Shown: in pieces, positions 45,803 through 54,984 of the stretch | Layout: each line of letters opens with the position of its first letter | How positions within the stretch are numbered: position 1 is the stretch's first letter | Source of the DNA: Kribbella jejuensis | GTDB lineage: Bacteria > Actinomycetota > Actinomycetes > Propionibacteriales > Kribbellaceae | Assembly (NCBI RefSeq): GCF_006715085.1 | Contig: NZ_VFMM01000002.1 | Span: 1,302,001 to 1,366,000, forward strand | Direction: 5' to 3' | DNA length: 64,000 nt | Program-made: the position numbers and the translations under genes | The notes under the pieces: generated by a model | What the model was told of the DNA's origin: nothing | Seen by the model: only the letters and a program-made list of their open reading frames with translations | Databases searched by the model: none

Positions 45803-48514
45803 TCACGGCGGCGTCGCCATCGGCGCGAACCCATCGGCCACCAGCGCAGCGGCAGCGTCGGCGTCACCTGCCAGAACCCGGCTGCGTGCCGCCTGATAGG
45901 GACAGCCGGCCGCCTCCTGGGCATCCGCGGTCGCGAGCAGCGTGGACCGGTCGTCGTCAAGGAGTGCGCGGGCGCGCTCGGCGATCGCGGCCGCGACGGG
46001 ATTGCCGCGGACCACGGTCAGCGCCTCGGCGACGAGCCCGGACGCGTCCGGGCGACCGGACAGCACGGCGGCTTCGGCGCGCAGAGCGACGTACCAGTGG
46101 TGCCAGATCCAGGTGATCCACTTCCACACCTCCTCCGGCCGCGGGCCGAGCCGCTGCATCGCCTCCGCCGCGTGCCCGTGGTGCAGCAGGACGATCGCGT
46201 CGAAGATCGCCTTGTAGCCGTGGACGAAGTCCGGGCGGTCGAGTTGCCCGACGATCTCCAGCCACTCGCGGCGCGCCTCGTCCTCGCCGCGGAGGCCGTG
46301 GATCATCGCCACCGCCGCCGCGGACGGACCGAGGTGGTTGCGGCTCGGGCTGCCTGCCCGCCGCCAGGCGTCGATGAACCGGAGGCTGCCGTCGAGTACG
46401 GCGTCGGCGTTGCCGGCCAGCGCGTCGACCATGAGCGGCACCCGGTGCCCGACCTCGGTCAGCGCCGGGTGCGTGGCCAGCCGGTGTACGGCGTCGCGCG
46501 CCCCGGCGATGTCGCCCGCGCCGAGGCTGGTCTCGACCGCGATCCCCAACGCGTCGATCAGCTCGTGGGTCGCGGCGGGCGAGCTCGGGACCGAGGCCAG
46601 CAGCCTCAGCCGCCGCTGCGTCAGCGCGGCGGGCGCGAAGGTGTCGCCACCCCAGCTGTGCGCGCAGGTGAGGGCGTCGAGCGCGGCCGACTCGGCGAGC
46701 GGGTCACCGGTCCGGTGGGCGAGCTCGACGGCGCGTTCGGCCCGCGCGATCGTCTCGGAGACGTCGTTCTCCTCCGGTCCCTGGACGGCTCCGAACGCGT
46801 CGGTGAGAACGGCTGCCTCGGCCAGCGCCAGCGCGGCCCCGGCCGCTGGGTCGCTCCCGGCCAGAGGCCGTGCCCGGTCGATCAGCTCGACGGCCTCCGC
46901 GCGGGAGGGCGGATGCACGAACGTGCTGGAGAAGCGGAACGCAACGGTCGCCGCGGTGGCCAGGCCGACCGCCGGGGCATCGCCGGTCTCGGCCGCGGCG
47001 AGGTGCAGGCGGTACATCTCCTCGCCGACGGTCCGGCAGCCCGCCACACCCGCCGCGAACCGCAGCATCGACGCCTTGCTCGCCGTGTCGGGCGCAAGCT
47101 CCGCGGCCTGTTCCGCGCGTTGCTGCGACTCACGGGTCAGATTCCGCCTCAAAGTCAGCTCGGCAAGCCGACGGGCAAGCTCGTACGCCGTTGCCGGCCG
47201 GTCCGTGGCCGCCCAGGTCAGGGCGGCGCGCAGATCGTTGGCGACCAGGTCGAAGCGGGCGCGCCACTCCGGGTCCGAACTGCTCAGGGCGGCGGCCTGG
47301 CCCAGGCACCAGCGCGCGTGGCGAAGCCGCGTCTCGGCCTCTTCGCCGGCCTCGCAGAGCTTCTCCACGGCGTACTGCCGGATGCTTTCCAGCGCCCGGT
47401 ACTTCGTCGTTCCGTGCGTCGGCGTCGCCGTCAGCAGGCTGTGCTCGGTGAGCTTGGCCAGGCTGTCGACGACGTCAGGTAGGCCCGTGACCTGCTGCGC
47501 AGCGGCCGCGGTGAAAGGGGCGACGAAGACCGAGACGCGACGCAGCAGCACCTGGTCGTCCGGCTCGAGCAGGGCGTGGCTCCAGTCGAGTGTCGCCCGT
47601 ACCGAGCGGTGCCGTTCGTCGGTGCGGGACCCACCGGTGAGCATCCGGAGTGGATGGGACAGGGCGGCGGTGATGCCGTCCAGGCCGAGTGCCGGGTACC
47701 GGGCCGCGGCCAGTTCGATCGCGAGCGCCATACCGCCCAGCCGCTCGCAGATGCCGGCGACCTGGTCCCGCAGCGGCGCGTCGAGGGGCCAGCCGACGGC
47801 CGCGGCGCGCTCCAGGAACAGCGCGACGGCGTCGCCGGTCAGCGAGAGGGCGGGCACCTGATAGACGCGTTCGAACGGCACCATCAGTCGCACGCGGCTG
47901 GTCGCGAGCACCGTGATCCGCGGGCACTGCGACAGCAGCCGCTCGAGCAGCGGCGTCACGCCGTCGAGGACGTGCTCGCAGTTGTCCAGCACGAGCAACG
48001 CCTGCCGGTCCGCCATCGTCTGCACGATCGAGGTGACCAGATCGCGACCGGGCTGCTCGCCGAGACCGAGGGCCTCGGCAAGCGCCGCCGGCACCAGCGC
48101 GGCGTCGGTGACCGGTACGAGGTCGACGAACCGGACCCCGTCGCGATAGTTGCCGGCGGCATCCGCTGCGACGGCCAGCGCGAGCCGGGTCTTGCCGACG
48201 CCGCCGGGGCCGGCCGCGGTCACCTGGCGGTTGGTCGTGAGCAGCCCGGCCAGCTCGGCGCGTTCGGCCGACCGCCCGACGAACGACGTCAGCGGCGCGG
48301 GCAGCACCGGCGCCGTACCGGGCGTTCGGGTGACGCGGCGCGCGAGGGAGCGGCGGTCCGGTGCGTCCAGTTTGCGCAGCAGCGCGGCCACGTGGCTTTC
48401 CACCGTACGGACCGAGATGGTCAGCTGCGCGGCGATCTCGGCGTTGCTGAGCCGGGCCGCGAGCAGGTCGAGCACCTCACTCTCCCGACGCGAGATCTCC
48501 ACCACGCCGGCCAT
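45803..48514 (-). CDS. Large ATPase-type LuxR regulator with N-terminal HTH
   Basis: 903-residue transcription regulator. The LuxR HTH is at the start: RRESEVLDLLAARLSNAEIAAQLTISVRTVESHVAALLRKL (about 9-49). It is followed by an NB-ARC-like ATPase with P-loop GPGGVGKT (102-109) and Walker B LLVLDNCEHVLDGV, an arm with LPALSLTGDAVALFLERA, GGMALAIELAAAR and the ALLEPDDQVLLRRVSVF region, and TPR-like helical repeats in the last 450 residues. Classical LAL proteins carry the HTH at the C-terminus, so the order here is reversed. ATG 48514. Divergent from VOC genes, which it may control. Confidence 0.9.
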   Translation of the reverse strand: MAGVVEISRRESEVLDLLAARLSNAEIAAQLTISVRTVESHVAALLRKLDAPDRRSLARRVTRTPGTAPVLPAPLTSFVGRSAERAELAGLLTTNRQVTAAGPGGVGKTRLALAVAADAAGNYRDGVRFVDLVPVTDAALVPAALAEALGLGEQPGRDLVTSIVQTMADRQALLVLDNCEHVLDGVTPLLERLLSQCPRITVLATSRVRLMVPFERVYQVPALSLTGDAVALFLERAAAVGWPLDAPLRDQVAGICERLGGMALAIELAAARYPALGLDGITAALSHPLRMLTGGSRTDERHRSVRATLDWSHALLEPDDQVLLRRVSVFVAPFTAAAAQQVTGLPDVVDSLAKLTEHSLLTATPTHGTTKYRALESIRQYAVEKLCEAGEEAETRLRHARWCLGQAAALSSSDPEWRARFDLVANDLRAALTWAATDRPATAYELARRLAELTLRRNLTRESQQRAEQAAELAPDTASKASMLRFAAGVAGCRTVGEEMYRLHLAAAETGDAPAVGLATAATVAFRFSSTFVHPPSRAEAVELIDRARPLAGSDPAAGAALALAEAAVLTDAFGAVQGPEENDVSETIARAERAVELAHRTGDPLAESAALDALTCAHSWGGDTFAPAALTQRRLRLLASVPSSPAATHELIDALGIAVETSLGAGDIAGARDAVHRLATHPALTEVGHRVPLMVDALAGNADAVLDGSLRFIDAWRRAGSPSRNHLGPSAAAVAMIHGLRGEDEARREWLEIVGQLDRPDFVHGYKAIFDAIVLLHHGHAAEAMQRLGPRPEEVWKWITWIWHHWYVALRAEAAVLSGRPDASGLVAEALTVVRGNPVAAAIAERARALLDDDRSTLLATADAQEAAGCPYQAARSRVLAGDADAAAALVADGFAPMATPP

Positions 48515-48615
48515 TCTGCCGCACCCGGCCGACAGCAGAATCAGTAGTTTCCACGGATGTGCCGCTGCCTCGTCCACAGCGAGGCTGTGAGGGTCGATCA
48601 ACCCAAGGAGTGATC

Positions 48616-48963
48616 ATGAACGACGGAGTGAAGACCCTGCTGCACCCGGTAGCAGACCTGGACCGTTCCAAGGCCGTCTACGCGGCCCTGCTCGGAACCC
48701 AGCCGCAGAACGACTCGCAGTACTACGTCGGCTTCGACGTGGCCGGTCAGCACGTCGGCCTCGTCCCCGGCGGCGGCCCGCAGAAGATGACGTCGCCGGT
48801 CGCGTACTGGCACGTCGGCGACCTCGAGTCGAAGCTCACCGAGCTGACCGCCGCGGGAGCGGCCGTGCTCGAACCTGCCCACGACGTCGGCGGCGGCCGG
48901 TTGGTTGCCACCGTCACCGATCCCGACGGCAACGTCCTCGGTCTCCTGGAGGACCGGTCATGA
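48616..48963 (+). CDS. VOC-family (glyoxalase/bleomycin-resistance fold) protein
   Basis: Single-domain VOC protein of 115 residues. It starts VKTLLHPVADLDRSKAVYAALLGTQPQNDSQYYVGFDVAGQHVGLVPG and ends LVATVTDPDGNVLGLLEDRS, with metal-site His and Glu positions (H10 and E113 types) and the DPDGNxxGL strand that defines the fold. Good ribosome site AAGGAG before ATG 48616. First of two VOC genes; the second overlaps its stop. Divergent from the LuxR regulator across about 100 bases. Substrate unknown. Confidence 0.88.
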   Translation: MNDGVKTLLHPVADLDRSKAVYAALLGTQPQNDSQYYVGFDVAGQHVGLVPGGGPQKMTSPVAYWHVGDLESKLTELTAAGAAVLEPAHDVGGGRLVATVTDPDGNVLGLLEDRS

Positions 48964-49568
48964 CCACCATCACCCTCGACGTGTCCGACCCGACGGCCGC
49001 CACGGCCTTCTACGAGTCCTTCGGCATCGCGCACTACCTGACCGTTCGGGCAGCCGACGTACCGGCGTCGTACGGTCGCAGTTTCATCCTGTCCCTCGTC
49101 GTTCCGCAGCCGAACACGGTCGACCGCTACGTCGCGGCGGCGGTGGCGGCCGGTGCCACCACGCTCAAACCCGCGACCAAGAGCTTCTGGGGTTACGGCG
49201 CCGTCATCCGCACCCCTGACGGCGCCATCTGCAAGATCGCGTCGTCGGCCAAGAAGGACACCGAGCCGCCGACGGACCGCATCGACCAGGTCGCGCTCCT
49301 GCTGGGGGTGTCCGACGTGAAGGCCAGCAAGCGGTTCTACGTCGAGCAGGGGCTGACGGTGGCCAAGAGCTTCGGCGGCAAGTACGTCGAGTTCGAGGGC
49401 TCGTCCGGCGTAACGCTGGCCCTCTATCCCCTCCGCGCCCTCGCCAAGGACGCCGGCACCACGCCGACCGGCCCTAAGGGCCTCGCGCTGGGGACCGAGG
49501 CCACGCCCTTCACCGACCCGGACGGGTTCACCTGGGAGACGGTCTCCGCACCGCATCCAGCCGTCTGA
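48960..49568 (+). CDS. Two-module VOC-family protein
   Basis: 202 residues, made of two VOC modules: MTTITLDVSDPTAATAFYESFGI ... GAVIRTPDGAICKIAS, and then DQVALLLGVSDVKASKRFYVEQGLTVAKSFGGKYVEFEG ... TPFTDPDGFTWETVS. Metal-ligand positions look partly lost in the first module (TLDVSD). ATGA overlap with the gene before it. Relatives include dioxygenase-like and resistance proteins, but nothing fixes the substrate. Confidence 0.87.
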   Translation: MTTITLDVSDPTAATAFYESFGIAHYLTVRAADVPASYGRSFILSLVVPQPNTVDRYVAAAVAAGATTLKPATKSFWGYGAVIRTPDGAICKIASSAKKDTEPPTDRIDQVALLLGVSDVKASKRFYVEQGLTVAKSFGGKYVEFEGSSGVTLALYPLRALAKDAGTTPTGPKGLALGTEATPFTDPDGFTWETVSAPHPAV

Positions 49569-49689
49569 CAGCCCGCGGCTGCTTCTGAGTCGTGCTGACA
49601 TGGGGATGCGCCGTGGTGACATGTTCGTGCGAGTCGGGGCGCTCCAGACTGTCCAGCGCGGGGAGGTCCCGCCGTACTGGAGGAGTGAG

Positions 49690-50190
49690 ATGAACGGACT
49701 GCGCGTAGCGTCCTTGCTGGTTGCCACCCTGCTGACCGGGCTGATGGCCGGGGTGTACGCGATCTATGCGAATGCCTTCATGCCCGGTCTGGCCAAGACC
49801 GACGACAAGACCTTCGTCAGCGCCTTCACGGCGGTCGACCGGGCGATCGTGAACCCGGTGTTTCTCGGGCTCGGGTTCCTCGGCGCGCTGGTCGTCACGT
49901 TGCTGGCCGGCGTCCTGAGCCTGAAGGAGAAGGCGCTGCCGTGGGTCGCGGCCGCGTTCGTGCTGACCCTGGCCGCGGTGATCGTCACGATGGCGGTGAA
50001 CGTGCCGCTCAACGACGCGATGAAGGCGGCCGGCGACCCGGCAACGATCGACGTGCACGCGGTCCGGGCCGCGTTCGACGAGGCGCGCTGGCGCACCTTC
50101 AACCTGGTCCGGACCTGGCTCCAGCTCGGCGCCTTCGGCCTCCTCGCCTGGGCGCTCTACCTGACCGGCAGGTCGGCCGCCCAACCGTGA
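49690..50190 (+). CDS. DUF1772 (anthrone oxygenase-like) membrane protein
   Basis: 166 residues with four helices: VASLLVATLLTGLMAGVYAIYANAFMPGL, FLGLGFLGALVVTLLAGVLSL, ALPWVAAAFVLTLAAVIVTM and a last one near the end. The conserved loop VNVPLNDAMKAAGDP ... RWRTFNLVRTW is the DUF1772 signature (N-x-P-x-N, W-x2-x-N). ATG 49690 with AGGAGTGAG before it; an earlier ATG at 49600 lacks a site and adds unlike residues. Function in bacteria unknown. Last gene of the accessory block before the backbone resumes. Confidence 0.87.
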   Translation: MNGLRVASLLVATLLTGLMAGVYAIYANAFMPGLAKTDDKTFVSAFTAVDRAIVNPVFLGLGFLGALVVTLLAGVLSLKEKALPWVAAAFVLTLAAVIVTMAVNVPLNDAMKAAGDPATIDVHAVRAAFDEARWRTFNLVRTWLQLGAFGLLAWALYLTGRSAAQP

Positions 50191-50218
50191 CCTGAGCCAG
50201 GCCTGCGAGAATGCGGGT

Positions 50219-51046
50219 GTGCCACCAGTACAAGCGCCGCCGTCGCAGCAGTTGCCCGCCGTTCAGAAGTTGCGGGTGCGCTTCGCCAAGCGTGGGCGGT
50301 TGCGATTCACCTCACACCGCGACTTCCAGCGGGCGTTCGAGCGGGCCGTCCGGCGGGCCGGTCTGCCGGTCGCGTTCTCGCACGGGTTCAGCCCGCATCC
50401 GAAGATCTCGTACGCCGGTGCCGCGCCGACCGGGGCCGCCTCCGAGGCGGAGTACTTGGAGATCTCGCTCACACACGAGCGGGACGCCGAACAGGTCCGG
50501 GCCGCCCTCGACGAGGCGCTGCCGCCCGGGCTCGACGTACTCGAGGTGGTCGTCGCCGGGCCGGGCGCGCTGGCCGAGCGGCTGGAGGCCAGCGAGTGGC
50601 GGATCGCGTTGCCGGGCGCGGATCCCGCGGCGGCCGAGGCCGCGGTCGAGGCGTTCCTCGCCCGGGACGAAATTCTGGTCGAGCGCATGACCAAGCGCGG
50701 TCTTCGCTCGTTCGACTGTCGGGCTGCCGTTCTCCGACTCACCGTCGCGAGTGAACCGGGGCCGGTTGAGACGTGTGCGATACTGCAAGTGGTGTTACGG
50801 CACGGAACCCCGGCCGTGAGACCCGACGACGTTCTCGCCGGTGTGCTCGAGGTAGCGACGCTGACGGTGACGGGCCCGGCGCTGTTGACCAGGCTCGCCC
50901 AGGGCCCGCTCACCGCGGACACCGGCACGGTGGAAGACCCGCTCGCTCGTGACCGCGACGCCAACCAGGCGACCGCGACCGGCCAGGCAGGTCCCCGCCA
51001 GACGCACACAGCGGAGGGCGACGCCGCCGCTCCCTCTGTGCCCTGA
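50219..51046 (+). CDS. TIGR03936 / DUF2344 protein, partner of the radical SAM enzyme
   Basis: 275 residues. The family core is at the start: LRVRFAKRGRLRFTSHRDFQRAFERAVRRAGLPVAFSHGFSPHPKISYAGAAPTGAASEAEYLEI. A disordered tail of Asp/Thr/Ala follows (about 230-275). Start GTG at 50219 with a GAGAAT box six bases upstream, so a leaderless message is possible. In other genomes it is adjacent to, or fused with, the TIGR03960 radical SAM protein, and the two are believed to act together; here they are 15.4 kb apart. RNase E follows. Confidence 0.92.
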   Translation: MPPVQAPPSQQLPAVQKLRVRFAKRGRLRFTSHRDFQRAFERAVRRAGLPVAFSHGFSPHPKISYAGAAPTGAASEAEYLEISLTHERDAEQVRAALDEALPPGLDVLEVVVAGPGALAERLEASEWRIALPGADPAAAEAAVEAFLARDEILVERMTKRGLRSFDCRAAVLRLTVASEPGPVETCAILQVVLRHGTPAVRPDDVLAGVLEVATLTVTGPALLTRLAQGPLTADTGTVEDPLARDRDANQATATGQAGPRQTHTAEGDAAAPSVP

Positions 51047-51193
51047 GCGCGGGGCGGGGCGGATCCAGCAGGCTTCCGCTACACCGCCGGCACTGGTGCC
51101 GGGTGTGGCGAACCGTGACCGCCTTACGGCCGGCGCCCGGGACCCGTGACAGGGGTCGGGGATGCGCCGCAGGGCTTGAGGAGACCGCACTAC

Positions 51194-54100
51194 ATGCTCG
51201 ACAACGAGCCGACCAACGAAGCAGCCGGCACGGCTGCCCCCGCCCGCAAGACTGCCAAGAAGACCGCAGCTGCGAAGAAGACCACCGCCAAGAAGGCCGC
51301 CACCACGCGCAAGCGCACAGTGCAGCAGGCCGACGTCACCCCGACCCAGTCGGACGACCTCGCCGCCGACCCGGTGCCCGCGAAGAAGGCTGCGGCCAAG
51401 AAGACGGCCGCCAAGAAGACCACGGTCAAGAAGGCGGCCGCGAAGGCGCCGGCCAAGAAGACCGCCAAGCGCGCCACCAAGCAGGCCGACATCTTCCCCC
51501 AGGCCTCCGACGAGCCGACCTCCGTCGCGGACGCCGGCCCGGTCGTCGAGAGCGCGCCCCCGGTGAAGAAGACCACCCGCAAGCGCGCCACCAAGAAGAC
51601 CGCGAACACCGGCCTGACCGCCTCCGACACCCCAGTAACCGACGGCCCAGTCGCCGACGCCGTCAGCACCCCCGCAGACGCCCCACGCGCCGCTGCCGGT
51701 GCCGTCGCTGACGTAGACGCCCCCGCGTCCACCGCCGGTGCAAACGCCGGTGCGTCGACCGCTGGGACGGACGCCGCCGGTGCGGACGCTGGAGCCCCGG
51801 CCCGCAAGCGCACCTCCCGCCGCCGCACCGCAAAGACGGCCGAGGCCGACAACACCACCCCGGCAGACGCTTCCGCAGCCACCGGCACCGCGGGCGCCGA
51901 CCAGCCGGGTGGATCCGCTTCCGCGGGCGCCGGCCGGACCGGTGGGTCCGCATCCGCGGATGGCTCCAGCGCGTCCGACGGTGCGGGCACGGCTGGCGAC
52001 CCGGTCGCGGAGGCGTCAGGTACGCGTCGTAGTCGGCGGCGGCCTGCTCCGGCGGCGGTGTTGTTCCAGGCGCCCGACGTACCGAGCGCGCAGGCGCCGG
52101 CCGCGGAAGCCGAAGTACAGACTGCATCCCCGTCCGTTCCGGAGCCGGGCGCCGACGAGCAGCCGTCCGGCACCCGTCGCCGCCGTAACCGCCGCACTCG
52201 CGACGCCGAGCCCACCGAGGACGCCCGGCCGACCGCGAACGCGACCGACGAGACCGACACGACGGCGGACGCCGAACCTACATCAGGCACCCGCAGCCGC
52301 CGCTCCCGTTCCAACCGGACCGCCGACCGGCAGGCCGCCCACACCGACGCCACCGCCCCCGTCGAAGCCGACTCAGCGGCCGACGATCGCGCCGGATCCG
52401 ACGGCCGCATCGCGGCAGACGCCGACGGTACTTCGAGCACCCGCAGCCGCCGCTCCCGGTCCAACCGGACCGCCGACCGGCAGGTCGCACAGACCGACAC
52501 CACCGCCGCCGCCCTCGGCGAAGCCGACTCGGCGACCGACGCCCATGCCGGGCTTGACGTGAGTGAGTTGGTCGACGAGGACAGTGAGCTCGACGGCGAG
52601 GGTGTTGAGGCTCACGGTGACGACGGTGAGGAAGGCGGCGAGGGGACTCGGCGCCGCCGCCGGCGTCGGGGTGGGCGTCGCCGTCGTAAGAGCGGTGATG
52701 TCGACGGTGCGGACGACAGCGCCGACGAGCAGTCCGACGACGAGCAGGACGAGGACGCCGACGCGCACGCGGACGACGCCGACACCGACGGTGCGGCGGA
52801 CTCCGATGACGACGAGGCCGCGGGCGGTTCGTCCCGCCGGCGCCGGCGCAGGCGCCGCCGCAAGGGCGAGGAGAGCTCCGGGTCCGCGGACGACCCCGAC
52901 GAGATCGTCGTACGGGTCCGGGAACCCCGCAGCAAGAACACCGCGAACGAGATCACCGCGGTCGAGGGCTCGACGCGCCTCGAGGCGAAGAAGCAGCGCC
53001 GCCGTGAGGGTCGCGCCGCCGGCCGCCGCCGCGCGCCGATCGTCACCGAGGCGGAGTTCCTGGCCCGCCGCGAGTCGGTCGAGCGGACGATGGTGATCCG
53101 GTCCCGCGAGGACGTAACCCAGATCGCGGTGTCCGAGGACAACGTCCTGGTCGAGCACTACGTGACCACCGCGGAGCAGACCTCGCTGATCGGCAACGTG
53201 TACCTCGGCCGCGTGCAGAACGTACTGCCCAGCATGGAGGCCGCGTTCATCGACATCGGCAAGGGCCGCAACGCGGTGCTGTACGCCGGTGAGGTGGACT
53301 GGGCGACCCTTGGTGGTGCCAACGGTCCGCGCAAGATCGAGCAGGTGCTGAAGTCCGGCCAGTCGGTCCTGGTCCAGGTGACCAAGGACCCGATCGGCCA
53401 CAAGGGCGCCCGCCTGACGAACCAGATCAGCCTGCCCGGCCGGTACGTCGTGTACGTACCGCGCGGTGGCAACGGCGGCATCAGCCGCAAGCTCCCCGAC
53501 ACCGAGCGGAACCGGCTGAAGACGATCCTGAAGGACATCGTCCCTGATGAAGCCGGCGTAATCGTGAGGACCGCGGCCGAGGGCGCCTCGGAGGAGGAGC
53601 TGACGTCGGACGTCAGCCGCCTGCAGGCCGCCTGGGAGGAGATCGACAAGAAATCCAAGAACGGCCAGGCGCCGCAGCTGCTGTACGGCGAGCCCGACCT
53701 GCTGATCCGCGTCGTCCGCGACCTGTTCACCGAGGACTTCGCCAAGCTGGTGATCTCCGGTGACCGTGCGTACGACCAGGTCCGGGAGTACGTCGAGGGT
53801 GTCGCGCCGCACCTGGCCGACCGGGTCGAGAAGTGGACCGGCGACGGCGACGTCTTCGCGAACTTCCGGATCGACGAGCAGATCAAGAAGGCACTGGACC
53901 GCAAGGTCTGGCTGCCGTCAGGTGGCTCGCTGATCATCGACCGGACCGAGGCGATGACGGTCGTCGACGTGAACACCGGCAAGTTCACCGGTTCCGGCGG
54001 CAACCTCGAGGAGACCGTCACCAAGAACAACCTGGAGGCGGCCGAGGAGATCGTCCGGCAGCTCCGGCTCCGCGATATCGGCGGCATCATCGTGATCGAC

Positions 54101-54823
54101 TTCATTGACATGGTGCTGGAGTCGAACCGGGACCTGGTGCTGCGCCGGCTGGTCGAGTGCCTGGGCCGCGACCGCACCAAGCACCAGGTCGCCGAGGTAA
54201 CGTCGCTGGGCCTGGTCCAGATGACCCGCAAGCGGATCGGTACCGGTCTGCTCGAGGCGTTCAGCGAGAACTGCGACCACTGCGGTGGCCGTGGGCTGAT
54301 CCTGCACGACGAGCCGAAGGAGTCCCGCCGCAACGGCCGCAACGGCCAGCAGAGCGGGAACGGGCAGCAGAACGGGCAGCAGAACGAGCACGACCACGCC
54401 AAGCCCGCCGCCCAGGCGGAGGACAGCGGCCGGAAGAGCTCGCGCCGCCGCCGCGGCCGCGGCCGGGGTGACGACGAGCAGGCCCACGAGCCGGAGGCGC
54501 CGCACCACAACGGCGACGCCGCTCAGAAGCTGGCCCAGATCGCCGCCGCCACGGTCAAGAAGGACGAGGAGACGGGTACGCCGGAACCGACCGGCTACCC
54601 GATCTCCGCCGAGACCGAGGACCACGTCAGCCCCGAGGCCACCGGCTTCCCGGCCCCGCCCGCGGAGGTGGCGGCCGAGGCGGTCGTGGAGGTCGACGCG
54701 GCGGAGGACGGCCAGAACGACGCCCCGAAGACCCGGCGGCGGCGCAGCGCCCGCAGCCGGAACAAGACAGCGACGGAGGGTGACGCGACGGCTCCGGCCG
54801 ATCTCGTCACCACCGGCAGCTAA
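51194..54823 (+). CDS. rne: Ribonuclease E/G family endoribonuclease
   Basis: Processes rRNA precursors and starts mRNA decay. About 1209 residues. The first ~630 are disordered: histone-like Lys/Ala/Thr repeats (KKTAAKKTTVKKAAAKAPAKK), then Asp/Ala and Arg/Ser-rich stretches. The S1 RNA-binding domain starts near LVEHYVTTAEQTSLIGNVYLGRVQNVLPSM, the catalytic core has Asp in VVDVNTGKFTG and IVIDFIDM, and the Zn-link is CDHCGGRG. The basic C-terminus includes RKSSRRRRGRGRGD. ATG 51194 with GAGGAG before it; GTG 51146 is in frame. Divides TIGR03936 from rplU as in Streptomyces. Confidence 0.94.
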   Translation: MLDNEPTNEAAGTAAPARKTAKKTAAAKKTTAKKAATTRKRTVQQADVTPTQSDDLAADPVPAKKAAAKKTAAKKTTVKKAAAKAPAKKTAKRATKQADIFPQASDEPTSVADAGPVVESAPPVKKTTRKRATKKTANTGLTASDTPVTDGPVADAVSTPADAPRAAAGAVADVDAPASTAGANAGASTAGTDAAGADAGAPARKRTSRRRTAKTAEADNTTPADASAATGTAGADQPGGSASAGAGRTGGSASADGSSASDGAGTAGDPVAEASGTRRSRRRPAPAAVLFQAPDVPSAQAPAAEAEVQTASPSVPEPGADEQPSGTRRRRNRRTRDAEPTEDARPTANATDETDTTADAEPTSGTRSRRSRSNRTADRQAAHTDATAPVEADSAADDRAGSDGRIAADADGTSSTRSRRSRSNRTADRQVAQTDTTAAALGEADSATDAHAGLDVSELVDEDSELDGEGVEAHGDDGEEGGEGTRRRRRRRGGRRRRKSGDVDGADDSADEQSDDEQDEDADAHADDADTDGAADSDDDEAAGGSSRRRRRRRRRKGEESSGSADDPDEIVVRVREPRSKNTANEITAVEGSTRLEAKKQRRREGRAAGRRRAPIVTEAEFLARRESVERTMVIRSREDVTQIAVSEDNVLVEHYVTTAEQTSLIGNVYLGRVQNVLPSMEAAFIDIGKGRNAVLYAGEVDWATLGGANGPRKIEQVLKSGQSVLVQVTKDPIGHKGARLTNQISLPGRYVVYVPRGGNGGISRKLPDTERNRLKTILKDIVPDEAGVIVRTAAEGASEEELTSDVSRLQAAWEEIDKKSKNGQAPQLLYGEPDLLIRVVRDLFTEDFAKLVISGDRAYDQVREYVEGVAPHLADRVEKWTGDGDVFANFRIDEQIKKALDRKVWLPSGGSLIIDRTEAMTVVDVNTGKFTGSGGNLEETVTKNNLEAAEEIVRQLRLRDIGGIIVIDFIDMVLESNRDLVLRRLVECLGRDRTKHQVAEVTSLGLVQMTRKRIGTGLLEAFSENCDHCGGRGLILHDEPKESRRNGRNGQQSGNGQQNGQQNEHDHAKPAAQAEDSGRKSSRRRRGRGRGDDEQAHEPEAPHHNGDAAQKLAQIAAATVKKDEETGTPEPTGYPISAETEDHVSPEATGFPAPPAEVAAEAVVEVDAAEDGQNDAPKTRRRRSARSRNKTATEGDATAPADLVTTGS
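52288..52500 (+). repeat. Direct repeat in the disordered part of rne
   Basis: A segment of about 63 bp at 52288-52350 recurs at 52438-52500, offset 150 bp. It encodes TRSRRSRSNRTADRQ in both copies, followed by AAHTD in one and VAQTD in the other. The rest of the 150-bp unit has diverged, so it is an old internal duplication. Confidence 0.8.
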
Positions 54824-54830
54824 GCCGATT

Positions 54831-54937
54831 TCAACTTTGCAGGCTCAACCCTGTAAAGTTGAGCGGGTGCGCTTGGCGCACCCCACTCGTGTCGGTGTGT
54901 AAGTGTGTGAGGAGTTGTCCTCGCGACGACCTCACAC
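54831..54937 (+). promoter_or_regulatory. Structured leader of rplU-rpmA (three hairpins)
   Basis: Three stems lie between the rne stop and the rplU start. H1: TCAACTTTGCAGG with CCTGTAAAGTTGA (54831-54862, 13 pairs, 6-base loop). H2: GGGTGCGC with GCGCACCC (54865-54883, 3-base loop). H3: GTGTGAGG with CCTCACAC (54905-54937). GTAAAGTT of H1 recurs at 54948-54955 and could compete for the same partner. H1 may also end the rne message. Confidence 0.6.
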
Positions 54938-54984
54938 CATCACACCCGTAAAGTTTTCCGATCCAGCAGAGAGTGAGATCCACG

